The notes: generated by a model not told the origin, from the letters alone. A stretch of 64,000 nucleotides of DNA from Rhizobium sp. CIAT894 (GCF_000172795.2 NZ_CP020952.1:496001-560000), one strand, 5' to 3'. Positions 43,324-55,584 are shown, counted from the stretch's first letter. A program made the numbers and translations.

Positions 43324-44322
43324 ATGACAGACAGTAGCACTCCGCAATTCTCATTTCGATTTCGCGGCTCGTCCTTCGACAATATGGTCGAAACCCTCGG
43401 GGGCGCTTTTGGCGCGTTCGATGCCGAGCCTGTCGGCCGGGCTCAACAGTTCGACTGGGGATTGGACTTTTCTGCGGCTGACAGCGCTGTCCTGCTCACC
43501 GGCTATCACGAGGCGGGATTTCAGTTCAATATCGAGCCGACCGTCGATACGACAGAGTATTTGTCGATCGTCGTGCCACGCAGCGGCGGCATGGGGGTGG
43601 CTTATGGATCCCGCCTCGCCGAGGCGGGGCAGGGAAAATTGCTTCTCTACAATAATTTCGAACCAGACAGCGTCATCATGCACGGGCAGTCGAACGTCAT
43701 CGACGAATTGCTGATCAACTGGTCCGTGATCCTCCAGACGATCGGCCAGACGTTCGAAATACCGTTCAGCGGCTCTCTCGACCTATTGCCTGAACTGGAT
43801 CTGTCGACCCCGGTCGGCCGGACGATCGGCAATCTGACCGAAACGATCGCCATCGGCATGCGCGACGACGGCCCTCTGCTGCAGTCGCCGATCGCCATGG
43901 CGCATATGACGCAGGCGCTCGCCGATCTGGTCGTGCGCCTGGTGCCGAACCGGCTGTCGCATTTTCTCGATAAGGGGCCGGCTCTCATTGCTCCCCGGCA
44001 TGTGCGCAAGGCGATCGAATTCATGCAGGCCAATATCGATCAGCCGATCACTATGCCGAAGGTCGCCGAAGCAGCCGGCGTCTCCAGCCGGGCGCTCGAG
44101 ACCGGCTTTCGCGCCTTCAGGGGCACCTCTCCTGCCGCCTACCTGCTGACGCTTCGCCTGCGCGCGGCCAGGCAGGACCTGCTCGACCCCGAGAGCACCG
44201 AGACCATGAAGGCGATCTGTCTCAAATGGGGCTTCTTTCATTTCGGCCGGTTCTCCGCGGTCTATAAGTCGACCTATGGGGAATATCCTTCCGACACCAG
44301 GAAGCGCGTCTGCCGTCGATAA
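43324..44322 (+). CDS. AraC-family transcriptional regulator
   Basis: 332 residues: an N-terminal AraC-binding-like domain (about 15-215) and a C-terminal double helix-turn-helix (about 225-330, with TMPKVAEAAGVSSRALETGF and AICLKWGFFHFGRFSAVYKS). The FHFGRFSAVYK ending is typical. ATG at 43324 is preceded by GGGAG. The frame is open further upstream but without homology. Not obviously linked to a neighbouring operon; its target is unknown, and the degraded flavin-enzyme gene upstream may once have been one. Confidence 0.88.
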   Translation: MTDSSTPQFSFRFRGSSFDNMVETLGGAFGAFDAEPVGRAQQFDWGLDFSAADSAVLLTGYHEAGFQFNIEPTVDTTEYLSIVVPRSGGMGVAYGSRLAEAGQGKLLLYNNFEPDSVIMHGQSNVIDELLINWSVILQTIGQTFEIPFSGSLDLLPELDLSTPVGRTIGNLTETIAIGMRDDGPLLQSPIAMAHMTQALADLVVRLVPNRLSHFLDKGPALIAPRHVRKAIEFMQANIDQPITMPKVAEAAGVSSRALETGFRAFRGTSPAAYLLTLRLRAARQDLLDPESTETMKAICLKWGFFHFGRFSAVYKSTYGEYPSDTRKRVCRR

Positions 44323-44347
44323 TGCCCGTCATCAGCAAGTGCGGCGG

Positions 44348-44655
44348 TCAATGCGAAGCGCTTTGCCGGCCGTGCTTACGGCGAGAAGCAGGAGGCAAGG
44401 TGTAGTGCATTCTCATCGTCTTCGGATCCCGCTTGACGATCTCGATCACGCCGTTGCGCTCCGTCAGGGCGTTGAGCTCCCGCAGCACGAGGGAGTGCGC
44501 GATCCCCAGCCTGCGTGCGAAGGAGCGGCTATCATGCGCAATCCCGAGCTCGGCTGCGACGAGAAGACCCGCCTGTATGGTTGTCAGCCTGCCATCCCCG
44601 GCTTGCGCGGCCGCGACGAGGGCAAGAAACCGATCGATCTCGGGCGCCTTTTCGC

Positions 44656-44659
<4 letters not shown>
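44348..44659 (-). CDS. Small winged-helix-like protein coupled to the YdeP-type oxidoreductase
   Basis: 103 residues. Residues 25-85 read as a helix-turn-helix followed by a beta wing (AHDSRSFARRLGIAHSLVLRE, then GVIEIVKRDPKTMRMHYTL), similar to short MarR/ArsR-like domains; no ligand domain. Its ATG overlaps the stop codon of the oxidoreductase gene (ATGA), so it is made together with that enzyme. It could be a small regulator of the operon or an accessory factor. I do not recognise a named family. Confidence 0.65.
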
Positions 44660-46953
<2,294 letters not shown>

Positions 46954-47062
46954 GCGCTCCTCTATTGTCGAAGCGGGAAAAACATCAAGGCCACAGCAAC
47001 GATGGTTCGATAGAAAAAACCTATCGAAGCCGGATCGGATCCAGCTCGATCGGGACGGTGAC

Positions 47063-49000
47063 CTAACCGACTTCCTTCATGGCATGCCGTTCGCCAGTGA
47101 GCGAATGGGCCAAAATGCGGTTGCGGCCTTGGGTCTTGGCGTCGTAGAGCGCCGCGTCGGCCTCGGTCAGGAGGCGGTTCGGATTGGTTCGCAGAACAGC
47201 CCCGGTTGCGCAGGCCAGGCCGATGCTCGCCGTCACCCGCGAAAATTCGCTGCCGGAATGGGCGATATTTTCCTTGGCGAGGCGACGCGCGAATTGCTCG
47301 GCAACGATCATTGCCCCTTTGGCGCTGGTGTCAGGGAGAAACACCACGAACTCCTCGCCGCCATAACGCGCAACGATGTCGGCCGGCCGGCTGACCGATT
47401 GGCGCAGGCATTTGCTGACGACCCGCAGGCACTGGTCTCCGGCGGGATGGCCATACGTGTCGTTATAGGCCTTGAAGCGGTCGATATCGACCATCAGCAG
47501 GCTGAACGGCGTGTTTTTCCTGGCGCTGCCCGCGGTTTCGCGCGCGAAGGCTTCGTCGAAGGCGCGACGGTTGACGATGCCGGTGAGGCCATCGGTCTCG
47601 GCCAGGCTCTTCAACTGCTCGGCCGACAGCCTGAGCGCGATTTCCGCCTGCTTCGTCGCCGTGATATCCGAGACGACGGCCATCGCCATGCCGTCTTCCG
47701 CAAGCCTTGTCCGGATGCTGCGCCAGTCGCCGTTGTGAAGCTGAACCTCTTCGTCCTTGTTGCTGTGCAGTGAGACCGCGGCAGCCTTGATCCAACCTTC
47801 CACATCATCGGGGATACCGGGCCGTTCGCCGGTTTCTGCGACGCGGCGCAGGATATCGCTGATATGGGCACCGATCACGCGAGCATCTGCGGAGAGCGGA
47901 AACGCGTCGCGATACTGGTCATTGCAAAAAACAAGAAAACCCTTGCCGTCGTACATGGCGATGCCATCGGACATGCCCGCCATCGCATGCGACAGCAGGT
48001 TCTTGCTTTCGCGCAACTCCCGCTCCAGGGCGACACGCTCGGTAATGTCACGCGTTACGCCGGCCAGGCCGATCACCCGCCCCTGCCTGTCCCGCAATGG
48101 AACCTTGGAGGCGAGCAGGGATTTGCCCTCGATCTGCTCGGCCGAGTCGATCAGCGGCATGCCGGTGTCTATGACCTGCTGCTCGAGATAATATAATTCT
48201 TCGGCCAGCGGCCGCGACATCAGATTGAAGTCCGACAATCCGATCATCTCGGCCGTCGTCCGGAAACGAAAGAGACGAGTCATATTCTCGTTGACGGTAA
48301 TGAAGCGGCTGTTTCGGTCCTTGACATAGAGATAGTCGGGCGACTGCGAAAATGCGGTCACCAATATGCTTCGTTCCAGCTCCCATTCCTGCGTCTTCAG
48401 GAGAACGAGGCCGCCCAGAACGGTCGCGACGCAATTCAGCGAAATTAAGGGAAAACCGACGCCGGCGAGCACATGGGCGTTCACCAGGGTGGGAAGCGTC
48501 GCCATCGAGATGACAAGTGCAACGCCAAGGGCGAGGCTCAACATCGCAACGTCCAGAAATCCGGGAGATCTCTTGCGGACGCAGAAATGCGCCGCCAGGC
48601 CGATACCGGTCGCGGCGACGATTGCCACGATACCATCGATCATTGCCGCGCCGCCGACAGCAAAACGAAAGGCGATCGCCAGTGCGGCGGCAAAAGCCGC
48701 CGCGATCGGCCCGCCAAACATGCCCGCCAGCGCAAGCGGTGAAAAACGCAAGTCGATATAGATGCCCGGATGGAATTCGACCGCCAGCAATATCGATCCG
48801 ATGGAAGCGCAACCGGTTATGATACCGAAGGCGATTTTCTCCTGCCGAAACGAGCGATGCTGAACCTGGATCGAAAAATGCGCCCAGAGCGAGATCGCCA
48901 GGCAGACGAATGAAAGGTTGCCACCGAATTGCGCCCAGATGCCGTTCACCGCGTTAGGTCCACCTTCCACTACGTGTAAGAGCCCATCATAGGGCAGCAC
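47063..49000 (-). CDS. Diguanylate cyclase with 5TM-LYT-like sensor and two PAS domains
   Basis: 645-residue membrane protein, GTG start. Six or so hydrophobic segments (about 25-210) with an RFSPLALAGMFGGP block like the 5TM receptors of LytS type, then PAS domains (about 218-335 and 345-460) and a C-terminal GGDEF domain. The active-site motif is GGEEF and the RxxD product-inhibition site is present (RPAD, five residues before it), so it should make cyclic di-GMP with feedback control. It is separated from neighbours by 100-260 bases and appears to be a single-gene unit. Confidence 0.9.
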   Translation of the reverse strand: MLPYDGLLHVVEGGPNAVNGIWAQFGGNLSFVCLAISLWAHFSIQVQHRSFRQEKIAFGIITGCASIGSILLAVEFHPGIYIDLRFSPLALAGMFGGPIAAAFAAALAIAFRFAVGGAAMIDGIVAIVAATGIGLAAHFCVRKRSPGFLDVAMLSLALGVALVISMATLPTLVNAHVLAGVGFPLISLNCVATVLGGLVLLKTQEWELERSILVTAFSQSPDYLYVKDRNSRFITVNENMTRLFRFRTTAEMIGLSDFNLMSRPLAEELYYLEQQVIDTGMPLIDSAEQIEGKSLLASKVPLRDRQGRVIGLAGVTRDITERVALERELRESKNLLSHAMAGMSDGIAMYDGKGFLVFCNDQYRDAFPLSADARVIGAHISDILRRVAETGERPGIPDDVEGWIKAAAVSLHSNKDEEVQLHNGDWRSIRTRLAEDGMAMAVVSDITATKQAEIALRLSAEQLKSLAETDGLTGIVNRRAFDEAFARETAGSARKNTPFSLLMVDIDRFKAYNDTYGHPAGDQCLRVVSKCLRQSVSRPADIVARYGGEEFVVFLPDTSAKGAMIVAEQFARRLAKENIAHSGSEFSRVTASIGLACATGAVLRTNPNRLLTEADAALYDAKTQGRNRILAHSLTGERHAMKEVG

Positions 49001-49262
49001 TGGTTTGAGCTTGGTTAAACCGCAGACCTGTCGGCTTCCTTGTTCGCCGACGCGCCTCGGAGCAGACCGGCAGGAGACATCATGTCGGCGACGCGCTGCA
49101 GTTCAACTGCTAGCACCGGATGAATAAGGCAGGCTTAACAACCGCGTCTCAAGCGTCACGACAGGTATTTAACCGACACAAAACTGCGCCTTCCGGACAG
49201 GATTGCGCAATCGGGCTAGCTGTCGCGTGCTTGTGGATCGTCGTTTGCCTTGCGGCGTTCGA

Positions 49263-50192
49263 TCAACTTGAGGACAACAAGGCGTCGATCTCCGCGCGCG
49301 AGGGCATGGCGGGGGCCGTGCCCGGCCGCGTCACCGCAATTGCCGCGGTGGCACAACCGAAGCGCACCGCTTCGGCCGGGGCATATCCTTCCGAGATCGC
49401 CGTCGCGAAGCCGCCCAGAAAGGCATCGCCGGCGCCCGTGGTGTCGACGACGTTGCCCGCAGAAAATGCATGCACGAATTCGCTCCGATCGGCTGCGTGG
49501 TAATAGGCGCCGCGTGCGCCGAGCGTCAGGATCACCGCTCTTGCTCCGCGATCCAGCAAGGTGCGCGCCGCCGCCTGTGCCTGCTCATCCGTTTCGATCG
49601 CATGTCCCACCAATTCGGCTGCCTCCACTTCGTTCGGGACGATGAAATCACACAAGCCATAGACACTGTCGGGTATGGCGCGGGCCGGCGCGGGATTGAA
49701 AATCGTGGCGACCCCTGCCCTTTTCGCCATCGACAGGGCATGTATGGCCGCCTCGAGCGGCTGTTCGAGCTGGGTCATGAAGATAGCCGCGCTTTCGATC
49801 ACCGCCCGGTTCGCACCGACGTCTTCAATGCCGATGAGACCGGCAGCACCCGGCGCGACGATGATGGCATTGTCCCCGGTCACTTCGTCGACGAAGATGA
49901 AGGCAGCACCGCTGGAAACGCCGTCCATCTTCATCACATTGGCTTTGACGCCCGCCGCCGCATAGGCGGCAAGGGCCATTTCGCCGAACGGGTCGTTGCC
50001 GACCCGGGAGATAAACGTCACTTTCCCGCCGGCCTTGGCCGCGGCGATCGCCTGGTTGGAGCCCTTGCCTCCCGGCCCAAGCGTGAAACCCGAGCCCATC
50101 AGCGTCTCGGCAATATGCGGCAGGCGCTTGGCCTTATAGGCTGTGTCGGCGGCAAAAATACCCAGAATGACGATTCCGCTTTTCCCGCTCAT
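49263..50192 (-). CDS. PfkB-family sugar kinase (ribokinase-like)
   Basis: 309 residues from the chosen ATG. RbsK hallmarks: GPGGKGSNQAIAAAK near the N-terminus and the anion hole/catalytic Asp in DTTGAGDAFLGGF near the C-terminus. The start overlaps the stop of the mutarotase gene by 4 bases (ATGA) and has GGAGGAGG upstream. It should phosphorylate the sugar brought in by the importer encoded upstream. Ribose is not assured: the importer is of the CUT1 type, not the usual RbsABC. Confidence 0.92.
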   Translation of the reverse strand: MSGKSGIVILGIFAADTAYKAKRLPHIAETLMGSGFTLGPGGKGSNQAIAAAKAGGKVTFISRVGNDPFGEMALAAYAAAGVKANVMKMDGVSSGAAFIFVDEVTGDNAIIVAPGAAGLIGIEDVGANRAVIESAAIFMTQLEQPLEAAIHALSMAKRAGVATIFNPAPARAIPDSVYGLCDFIVPNEVEAAELVGHAIETDEQAQAAARTLLDRGARAVILTLGARGAYYHAADRSEFVHAFSAGNVVDTTGAGDAFLGGFATAISEGYAPAEAVRFGCATAAIAVTRPGTAPAMPSRAEIDALLSSS

Positions 50193-50650
50193 CGCAGAGC
50201 CTCCTCCGCCGGGATGACGCCCTTGGTCAGAAGGAAGCATCCGTAGAAACGCAGTTCCCCGGTTGCAATCACGCAATAGGCCTTTTTGGCAATCTCATAA
50301 AACGCCATCCGTTCGACTGGATACATCGGCGACGGCTTGCCTTCGGCGCGGTCGACAACGGCCTGGACTTCCTGTTGAAGCGGCGGAATTTCGTTGGGCT
50401 TGCCGATCACCTCCATGCGGCCCACCGAAGGCTGGATGGGAGTGTCCAGCGGAAAGACGGAAAGGATCGCATCGATCGCCTGCGGCGCCGGAATGTTTTC
50501 CATGCTCAGCAGCTTGCCCAGACGCGTCTGGCGCGCGATCGACTCCGATGGAAAATTCATGTCGGAGATGACGAGATAGTCGCCATGCCCCATGTTGCAA
50601 AGTGCTTGAAGAATATCGCCGTTGAGTTCGGCCCTGATTCCCTTGAGCAT
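50189..50650 (-). CDS. RbsD/FucU-family sugar mutarotase
   Basis: 153 residues matching the FucU branch: MLKGIRAELNGDILQALCNM, GHGDYLVISDMNFPSES with the active-site His and Asp, and ERMAFYEIAKKAYCVIATGE. The enzyme interconverts sugar anomers so that the kinase or an isomerase receives the right form. ATG at 50650 is preceded by GGAAGGA. It lies between the LacI regulator and the kinase in one run. Confidence 0.92.
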   Translation of the reverse strand: MLKGIRAELNGDILQALCNMGHGDYLVISDMNFPSESIARQTRLGKLLSMENIPAPQAIDAILSVFPLDTPIQPSVGRMEVIGKPNEIPPLQQEVQAVVDRAEGKPSPMYPVERMAFYEIAKKAYCVIATGELRFYGCFLLTKGVIPAEEALR

Positions 50651-50701
50651 TGATCCTTCCATCCCTTTCTCGTGGCCGGAGCACCGGCCGTGCTGCAATT
50701 C

Positions 50702-51724
50702 TTAATGTTTGCTGATATCGGGCTTCGGCTTCGGGCACGGGCCGGTCGACCCCCGCACGACCAGAGACCCATCGACCATCTCGTCTCGCCTGCCCGAGGG
50801 TTCCTCGAGGAGAAGGCCGACCGCGCGCCGCGCCAGCATGTCCGCCGGCTGGCATATGGTCGTCAGCCTGGGAACGACGAGATTGGCGAGCGAAATATCG
50901 TCGAAACCCGTCACCGACAGTTTGCGCGGCACATCGATCTTGAGGTCGCGCGCCGCACGCAGCGCGCCGATTGCCTGCTGGTCGCTGGCTGCCGCAATTG
51001 CCGTGGGCCGGTCCTGCGGCGGGCGTGAAAGCAGATCGCGAGCAATTCTTTCGCCGGATTCGTAATCGAATTTGCCGTAGGCAATTTCCAGTTCGACCGG
51101 CTCGCCTGTTTTGCCGAACCTATCGATGCGACCGACGAAGCCTTGCCTGCGCATGCGCCCGGCCTCGGTGTCAGGCGGCCCGGCGATATAGGCGATGTGT
51201 CGGTGCCCGAGCTCGTAGAGATGGTCCGCCATCAGCGCTGCCGCCTGCGCATGGTTGGTCGAGACCAGGGGAAAGGCGCCGAAGCGTCGGTCGAGCGAGA
51301 TGACCGGAACCGCGGCCTCCAGGTGGAGCCCCGGACTGTCGCTCGAAGCCACCACGATGATGCCGCGCACCGACCGGTCGAGAAACGCCAGGACGTGGCT
51401 CTGCTCCGCTTCGCGATCGTCATGCGAACTTGCCAGCATCAGGCTATGCCCGCGTTCGAGCGCCGCGCGCTCGACGCTGGCTGCGAGCTGCGCGAAGAAC
51501 GGGTTGGTGATGTCGGGAACGATGAGGCCGATGACATCGGTTTTGCTGGTGCGCAGCGCTCTCGCGGTGACGTTCGGCCGGTAACCGAGCGCTGAGATGG
51601 CGTCGTTGACCTTTTCGCGCAGCATGGGCTTGACCGCCGCTTCGCCCGACAGCACGCGCGACACAGTGCCCACGGATACGCCCGCATATTCGGCGACATC
51701 CTTGACTGTGGGCATCTTTGACAT
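50702..51724 (-). CDS. LacI-family repressor of the sugar operon
   Basis: 340 residues: N-terminal LacI HTH (VKDVAEYAGVSVGTVSRVLS, about 6-25), hinge helix near 50-60 and a periplasmic-binding-protein-like effector domain. ATG at 51724 (or 51715, three residues shorter) begins the HTH; neither has a strong RBS. It lies within the operon, 17 bases after the second permease. Two identical palindromes in the promoter region at 55585-55690 are its probable operators. Confidence 0.92.
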   Translation of the reverse strand: MSKMPTVKDVAEYAGVSVGTVSRVLSGEAAVKPMLREKVNDAISALGYRPNVTARALRTSKTDVIGLIVPDITNPFFAQLAASVERAALERGHSLMLASSHDDREAEQSHVLAFLDRSVRGIIVVASSDSPGLHLEAAVPVISLDRRFGAFPLVSTNHAQAAALMADHLYELGHRHIAYIAGPPDTEAGRMRRQGFVGRIDRFGKTGEPVELEIAYGKFDYESGERIARDLLSRPPQDRPTAIAAASDQQAIGALRAARDLKIDVPRKLSVTGFDDISLANLVVPRLTTICQPADMLARRAVGLLLEEPSGRRDEMVDGSLVVRGSTGPCPKPKPDISKH

Positions 51725-51741
51725 TTTCGACCGTCCCGCAG

Positions 51742-52653
51742 CTATTTTACCGCTCCAGCGGTCATCCCGGCAATGATGTGCTTTTCCAACATGACGCCGA
51801 CAGCGACCAGCGGCAGGATGCCGGCGGTGGAAAGGGCGGCCATCGACCACCAGTTGATGCCCTGGCTGCCCGTCTGGCTCGCAATCATCACCGGCAGCGT
51901 GTTGGTGTTGGTCGAGGTCAGCAATGCCGCGAAGAAATATTCGTTCCAGCACAGGATCAGCGCCAGCAGGAAGGCTGCGACCATGCCCGGCAGAACGAGC
52001 GGCACGATGATGCGGGCAAAGGCGCCCCAGATCGATAAGCCGTCGACCAGCGCCGCCTCCTCGAGCTCGACCGGTATGGTGGCGAACTGGTCACGCATGA
52101 TCCAGACGACGATCGGCAGGACCATCAGCGTATAGACGGCGATCATGCCCACATAGGTATCGAGCAGCGCCAGCTCCTTATAAAGAACCAGGAACGGCAA
52201 AGCGAGAACGACGGGCGGCATGATGAGCTGCGACAGGAAGAAAAAGGAAATGTCGGAATTGCGCATATGGCCGAACTTGTAGGAAAAGCGGCTGAGGCCA
52301 TAGGCCGCGAGCGATCCGAGCACAACCGCCAGGGCCGATGCCGTGACCGAGATGATGACGCTGTTCCAGAGCCGGCGCATAAATTCCTCGCGCACCGTCG
52401 AGATCTCGAAAATCGTATCCGGAGAGAGCCCGAGCGAGCGCCAGCCGAGCCAGCTGGGCGCGAAGTTGAACCAGGGGATCAGATTGCCGCGCATGACGTC
52501 GGCGGCTGTCTTGAATGAAGTGGACACCGTCCAGAACAGCGGGAACACACAGACAAATGCCCAGGTGACGAGCAGGCCATAGACGACGAAACGCATGGCC
52601 CACCAGCGAATGCGCTGGCCGCGCGCGTATTTTTCGAAATCGATCCCAACCAT
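51742..52653 (-). CDS. CUT1 sugar ABC importer, permease 2 (MalG type)
   Basis: 303 residues with six membrane helices and the coupling motif EEAALVDGLSIWGAFARIIVP (about 205-225, EAA loop). The ATG overlaps the stop of permease 1 by one base (TGATG). Much of this stretch is also open in another frame that runs into permease 1, but that frame lacks membrane character and homology. Inner-membrane component for an oligosaccharide, polyol or monosaccharide. Confidence 0.93.
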   Translation of the reverse strand: MVGIDFEKYARGQRIRWWAMRFVVYGLLVTWAFVCVFPLFWTVSTSFKTAADVMRGNLIPWFNFAPSWLGWRSLGLSPDTIFEISTVREEFMRRLWNSVIISVTASALAVVLGSLAAYGLSRFSYKFGHMRNSDISFFFLSQLIMPPVVLALPFLVLYKELALLDTYVGMIAVYTLMVLPIVVWIMRDQFATIPVELEEAALVDGLSIWGAFARIIVPLVLPGMVAAFLLALILCWNEYFFAALLTSTNTNTLPVMIASQTGSQGINWWSMAALSTAGILPLVAVGVMLEKHIIAGMTAGAVK

Positions 52654-53771
52654 CAGAGCCTTCCCGTCATGCGCTTCACGACACGGTCGGACGCCTTCAT
52701 CAGCCCCGTCATGCCGACGACGATGATGACCAGATAGACCAGCGCGAGCAGGGTTCCATATCCGACATTCGAACGGTCGCGATATTCTCGATAGATGAAA
52801 CTGGTGACGGAATCGGTCGCCCCGCCGGGGCCTCCCGACGTCACGGTGATGATGATATCGGCGAGCTTGAGCTTGAAGATGATGCGGATCATCACCGCCG
52901 TCACCGACACCGGCAGCATCAGCGGGAAAATGACCTGCCAGAAGCGCTGCCATTTGGTGGCGCCATCCACTTCGGCCGCCTCCAGCACCTCCCTGGACAA
53001 AGCCTGCAGTCCGGCGAGCAGCATGATCATCATGAAGGGAATGAAGGTCCAGGCATCCATGATCATGATCGAAAGCCGCGCCGTCAGCGGATCGCCGAAG
53101 AAGGAGGGATTTTCCCAGCCGAGCCAGCGGGCAAAGCGCGCGACCGGGCCGAAACGGGTCTCCAGCATCGACTTGCCGACCATCCAGCTGACCGCGACCG
53201 GCGACAGCATCAAGGGCACCAGGAAGGTCACGCGCCAGAATTTGCGGGCGACGATTTCCTGGTTGAGGAGCAGCGCCAGGCCGAAGGCGATTGCGTATTC
53301 GACGGCAATCGCCAGGCAATAAAGGATCATGTTGATGAGGGCATTGGCATAGAACGGATCGGTGATCATCCGCCTGACATTGTCGAGCCCATTGAAGCGC
53401 CTGCCTGCCGAAGAGGCGAGGTTCCAATCGGAAAAACCGATCCACAGCGCAAAGAGCAGCGGGAACACCACCATCGATACGACGAAAAGTGCGGCCGGCA
53501 GAACAAAAAGCGCCTTCTTGCCCGCCTCGCCATGAATGACGACACGGGTGACGCAAAGAACGGCGGCCCAGAGAAAATAGGCATAGAGCACCGGGCGCCA
53601 GTTGGCGAAGCCCCAATCGCTCCAGCCCAGTTCATGGACACCCTGCAGGACGAACGATGTTATGAACCACAGGGCGCTCAGCCACAGGGCCGTGCGGCCC
53701 CAGAAACGTCGGCTCGCCGAAATGGAGCCGGCTTCGACCGTGTGGAGCAGGTCGCCTTCGACTGTCGACAT
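52653..53771 (-). CDS. CUT1 sugar ABC importer, permease 1 (MalF type)
   Basis: 372 residues, longer than usual because of about 95 N-terminal residues with two extra hydrophobic helices before the typical six-helix core. EAA loop EVLEAAEVDGATKWQRFWQV (about 275-295). It is coupled to permease 2 by a TGATG overlap and follows the binding-protein gene after 72 bases that contain a hairpin. Confidence 0.92.
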   Translation of the reverse strand: MSTVEGDLLHTVEAGSISASRRFWGRTALWLSALWFITSFVLQGVHELGWSDWGFANWRPVLYAYFLWAAVLCVTRVVIHGEAGKKALFVLPAALFVVSMVVFPLLFALWIGFSDWNLASSAGRRFNGLDNVRRMITDPFYANALINMILYCLAIAVEYAIAFGLALLLNQEIVARKFWRVTFLVPLMLSPVAVSWMVGKSMLETRFGPVARFARWLGWENPSFFGDPLTARLSIMIMDAWTFIPFMMIMLLAGLQALSREVLEAAEVDGATKWQRFWQVIFPLMLPVSVTAVMIRIIFKLKLADIIITVTSGGPGGATDSVTSFIYREYRDRSNVGYGTLLALVYLVIIVVGMTGLMKASDRVVKRMTGRL

Positions 53772-53796
53772 GATATTCCTCGCCCGGACAGAAAGG

Positions 53797-53829
53797 GCGC
53801 TGGCGAAATCGCTTCCGACCCGCCAGCGC
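53797..53829 (-). other. Hairpin between sugar-binding-protein and permease genes
   Basis: 9-bp perfect stem GCGCTGGCG / CGCCAGCGC with a 15-base loop, starting 15 bases after the binding-protein stop codon. Same position as the hairpins after the two betaine-binding-protein genes. Confidence 0.5.
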
Positions 53830-53843
53830 GTTTGGTCAAAAGA

Positions 53844-55484
53844 TCAGAGCCCGAGGCTCGCCCGATAGAGTTTCAGCTGGCTGTCGCGGCCGATCTGGTC
53901 GGTGATCTTTTCCCAGGCGGCGGCAATCGCATCCGCAGTCTCCTGTGCCGACTTATACTGCCCGGCAAAACCCTTCGCCAATTCGTCCTCGGCGACGGAA
54001 TAATATTGGAAGATACCGGGGATGCGCGGTTCGATGGCGGCGTTCGGATGGTTATAGCTGTCGGCGTTCGAACCCAGGTAGTCCTCGATATAGGCGCGGT
54101 CGTAACCTGCCTTTTCCCATTCGTCGTAGTTGAAGTTGGACTGGCGGTAGGGCTGGAAGCCGGAGGGATAGGCCGACGTCCACAGCGACAGATCCTTGCC
54201 GCCGAGATGGGCAGCGGCGGACCAGGCGGCCTTGCGCTTCTTCTCGTCGCCGGAGACCTGCTTGGTGACATAGATGCCCCAGCCGAGATAGGCCATATTG
54301 GGCGCTTCGTTATACTTGTCTTCCCATTGTCCGGTCTTGCGGTTGTAAACGCGGTTGGAGCCGCGGTTGATGCCGAAACCGACCACGTCGCCGACGACCG
54401 AGGTGTCCGAGGTGCGGGCGCTGGAGCCGACGTCGCCCCACCACATCAGCATGGCGCCGGTGCCTGCCAGGAACTGCGAGAAGGCCGTGGTGCCGGGATC
54501 GGCATTGATCTGATCGGCGGGATAGGCCTTGGCGGCAATCAGATCCAGGACGTCCTGGATCGCCTGAACCCAGGCGGGGTTATTGACCAGCGGCTTCATG
54601 TTTTCAGGATCGAACAGCCAGGCCGGGTCGCCCGGATATTTGGCATAGGCGGTCGCGCGGTTCTCGATGAAATAGAAGCCGAAGCCGCCCCAGCCCTTGA
54701 GCGGATCGAGATAGCCGTAGGCTGGCTGACTGGTCAGCGGATCGGTCTTGCCGATCAGCGCCTTGGACACTGCGTTGACTTCCTGCCAGGTCTTCGGCGG
54801 CTCGGCCATGCCGCTGATCGAGCCTTCGCCGAAGTAATCCTTGCGATAGGCGAAGGTGTGGCAGTCGCCGTCGATCGTGACACGGTAAGTCTTGCCGCCC
54901 CAGGTGCCGACCGGCGGCTTCAGGTAGCTGACCAGGTCGTCGGCCTCGATCTGCTTTGCAGCCCAGTCGGGCATTTCATCCAGGAGGCCGCGCCCGGCGG
55001 TGTCGCCTTCGAAGGGGGCGCCCATTTCCAGGATGTCGAAATCGACAGTGCCGGTTGCGATCGACTGCTGAAGGCGGGCGTTGTAATCGGCCTGGGCAAG
55101 ATCGATCCAATTGATCTTGGCGCCGGTATAGGCTTCCCACGGCTTCAGGAAACCGCGGAACAGGAAGTTGTGCAGATTCTGGTTGTTGAGCCCCATGAAG
55201 GTCAACTCGACGCCGGCGAATTCGCCCTGTTTGACATTGCTCTTGGTCGGACCGAGGCAGAGTTCGCCGACCTTCTGCCAGTCCGCATCCGTCGGCGATC
55301 CCTTACCGACGCCGGGGATTTGCAGGATCTGGGCGCGCACGTCATCAGCGGCGAACGCCATGCCGGGAATCCCGCCGATCGCGCTCGAGACGCCGAGCAG
55401 AGCCGCGGCACTTGCCGTTCCGCGCAACACGTCACGGCGGCTTGCCTGACGGCGCATCAATGCATCGTAAATTTCAACTTTCAT
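53844..55484 (-). CDS. CUT1 sugar ABC importer, periplasmic binding protein with Tat-type signal
   Basis: 546 residues, long for the family. The N-terminus has a twin-arginine motif (SRRDVLRG near 16-23) followed by a hydrophobic stretch and AFA cleavage site near 45, so export through Tat is likely. The mature part has the extracellular solute-binding type 1 outline with many Trp/Tyr residues (MWWGDVG, GWGGFGFYF, NMAYLGWGIY) suited to sugar stacking. ATG at 55484 is preceded by the strong GGAGGAGGA. First gene of a six-gene run ending with the kinase. Sugar unknown. Confidence 0.9.
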   Translation of the reverse strand: MKVEIYDALMRRQASRRDVLRGTASAAALLGVSSAIGGIPGMAFAADDVRAQILQIPGVGKGSPTDADWQKVGELCLGPTKSNVKQGEFAGVELTFMGLNNQNLHNFLFRGFLKPWEAYTGAKINWIDLAQADYNARLQQSIATGTVDFDILEMGAPFEGDTAGRGLLDEMPDWAAKQIEADDLVSYLKPPVGTWGGKTYRVTIDGDCHTFAYRKDYFGEGSISGMAEPPKTWQEVNAVSKALIGKTDPLTSQPAYGYLDPLKGWGGFGFYFIENRATAYAKYPGDPAWLFDPENMKPLVNNPAWVQAIQDVLDLIAAKAYPADQINADPGTTAFSQFLAGTGAMLMWWGDVGSSARTSDTSVVGDVVGFGINRGSNRVYNRKTGQWEDKYNEAPNMAYLGWGIYVTKQVSGDEKKRKAAWSAAAHLGGKDLSLWTSAYPSGFQPYRQSNFNYDEWEKAGYDRAYIEDYLGSNADSYNHPNAAIEPRIPGIFQYYSVAEDELAKGFAGQYKSAQETADAIAAAWEKITDQIGRDSQLKLYRASLGL

Positions 55485-55584
55485 ATCTTCCTCCTCCACG
55501 TTTCCCGGCGTTTTCGCCCGCCGACCTCGCCGGCCGGCTCCTGCCCAATTTTAAGACTGGCTCGATGCAGAACTATCTGGTAAG

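Noticed and set aside
43034-43327. Two overlapping plus-strand frames before the AraC gene considered as genes
   Set aside because: No homology, no RBS at their starts, and atypical composition; the AraC start at 43324 is better supported.
49120-49503. Plus-strand frame upstream of and into the kinase gene
   Set aside because: Overlaps the conserved C-terminus of the kinase on the other strand and has no recognisable content.
51742-53616. A continuous 624-codon minus-strand frame spanning both sugar permeases
   Set aside because: Its first half is out of frame with permease 1 and lacks membrane helices; only the second half is permease 2, which has its own start at 52653.
53532-55583. 683-codon plus-strand frame antisense to the sugar-binding-protein gene
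   Set aside because: Low-complexity Gly/Val/Asp/Arg composition, no motif, and a convincing Tat-exported binding protein lies on the other strand.
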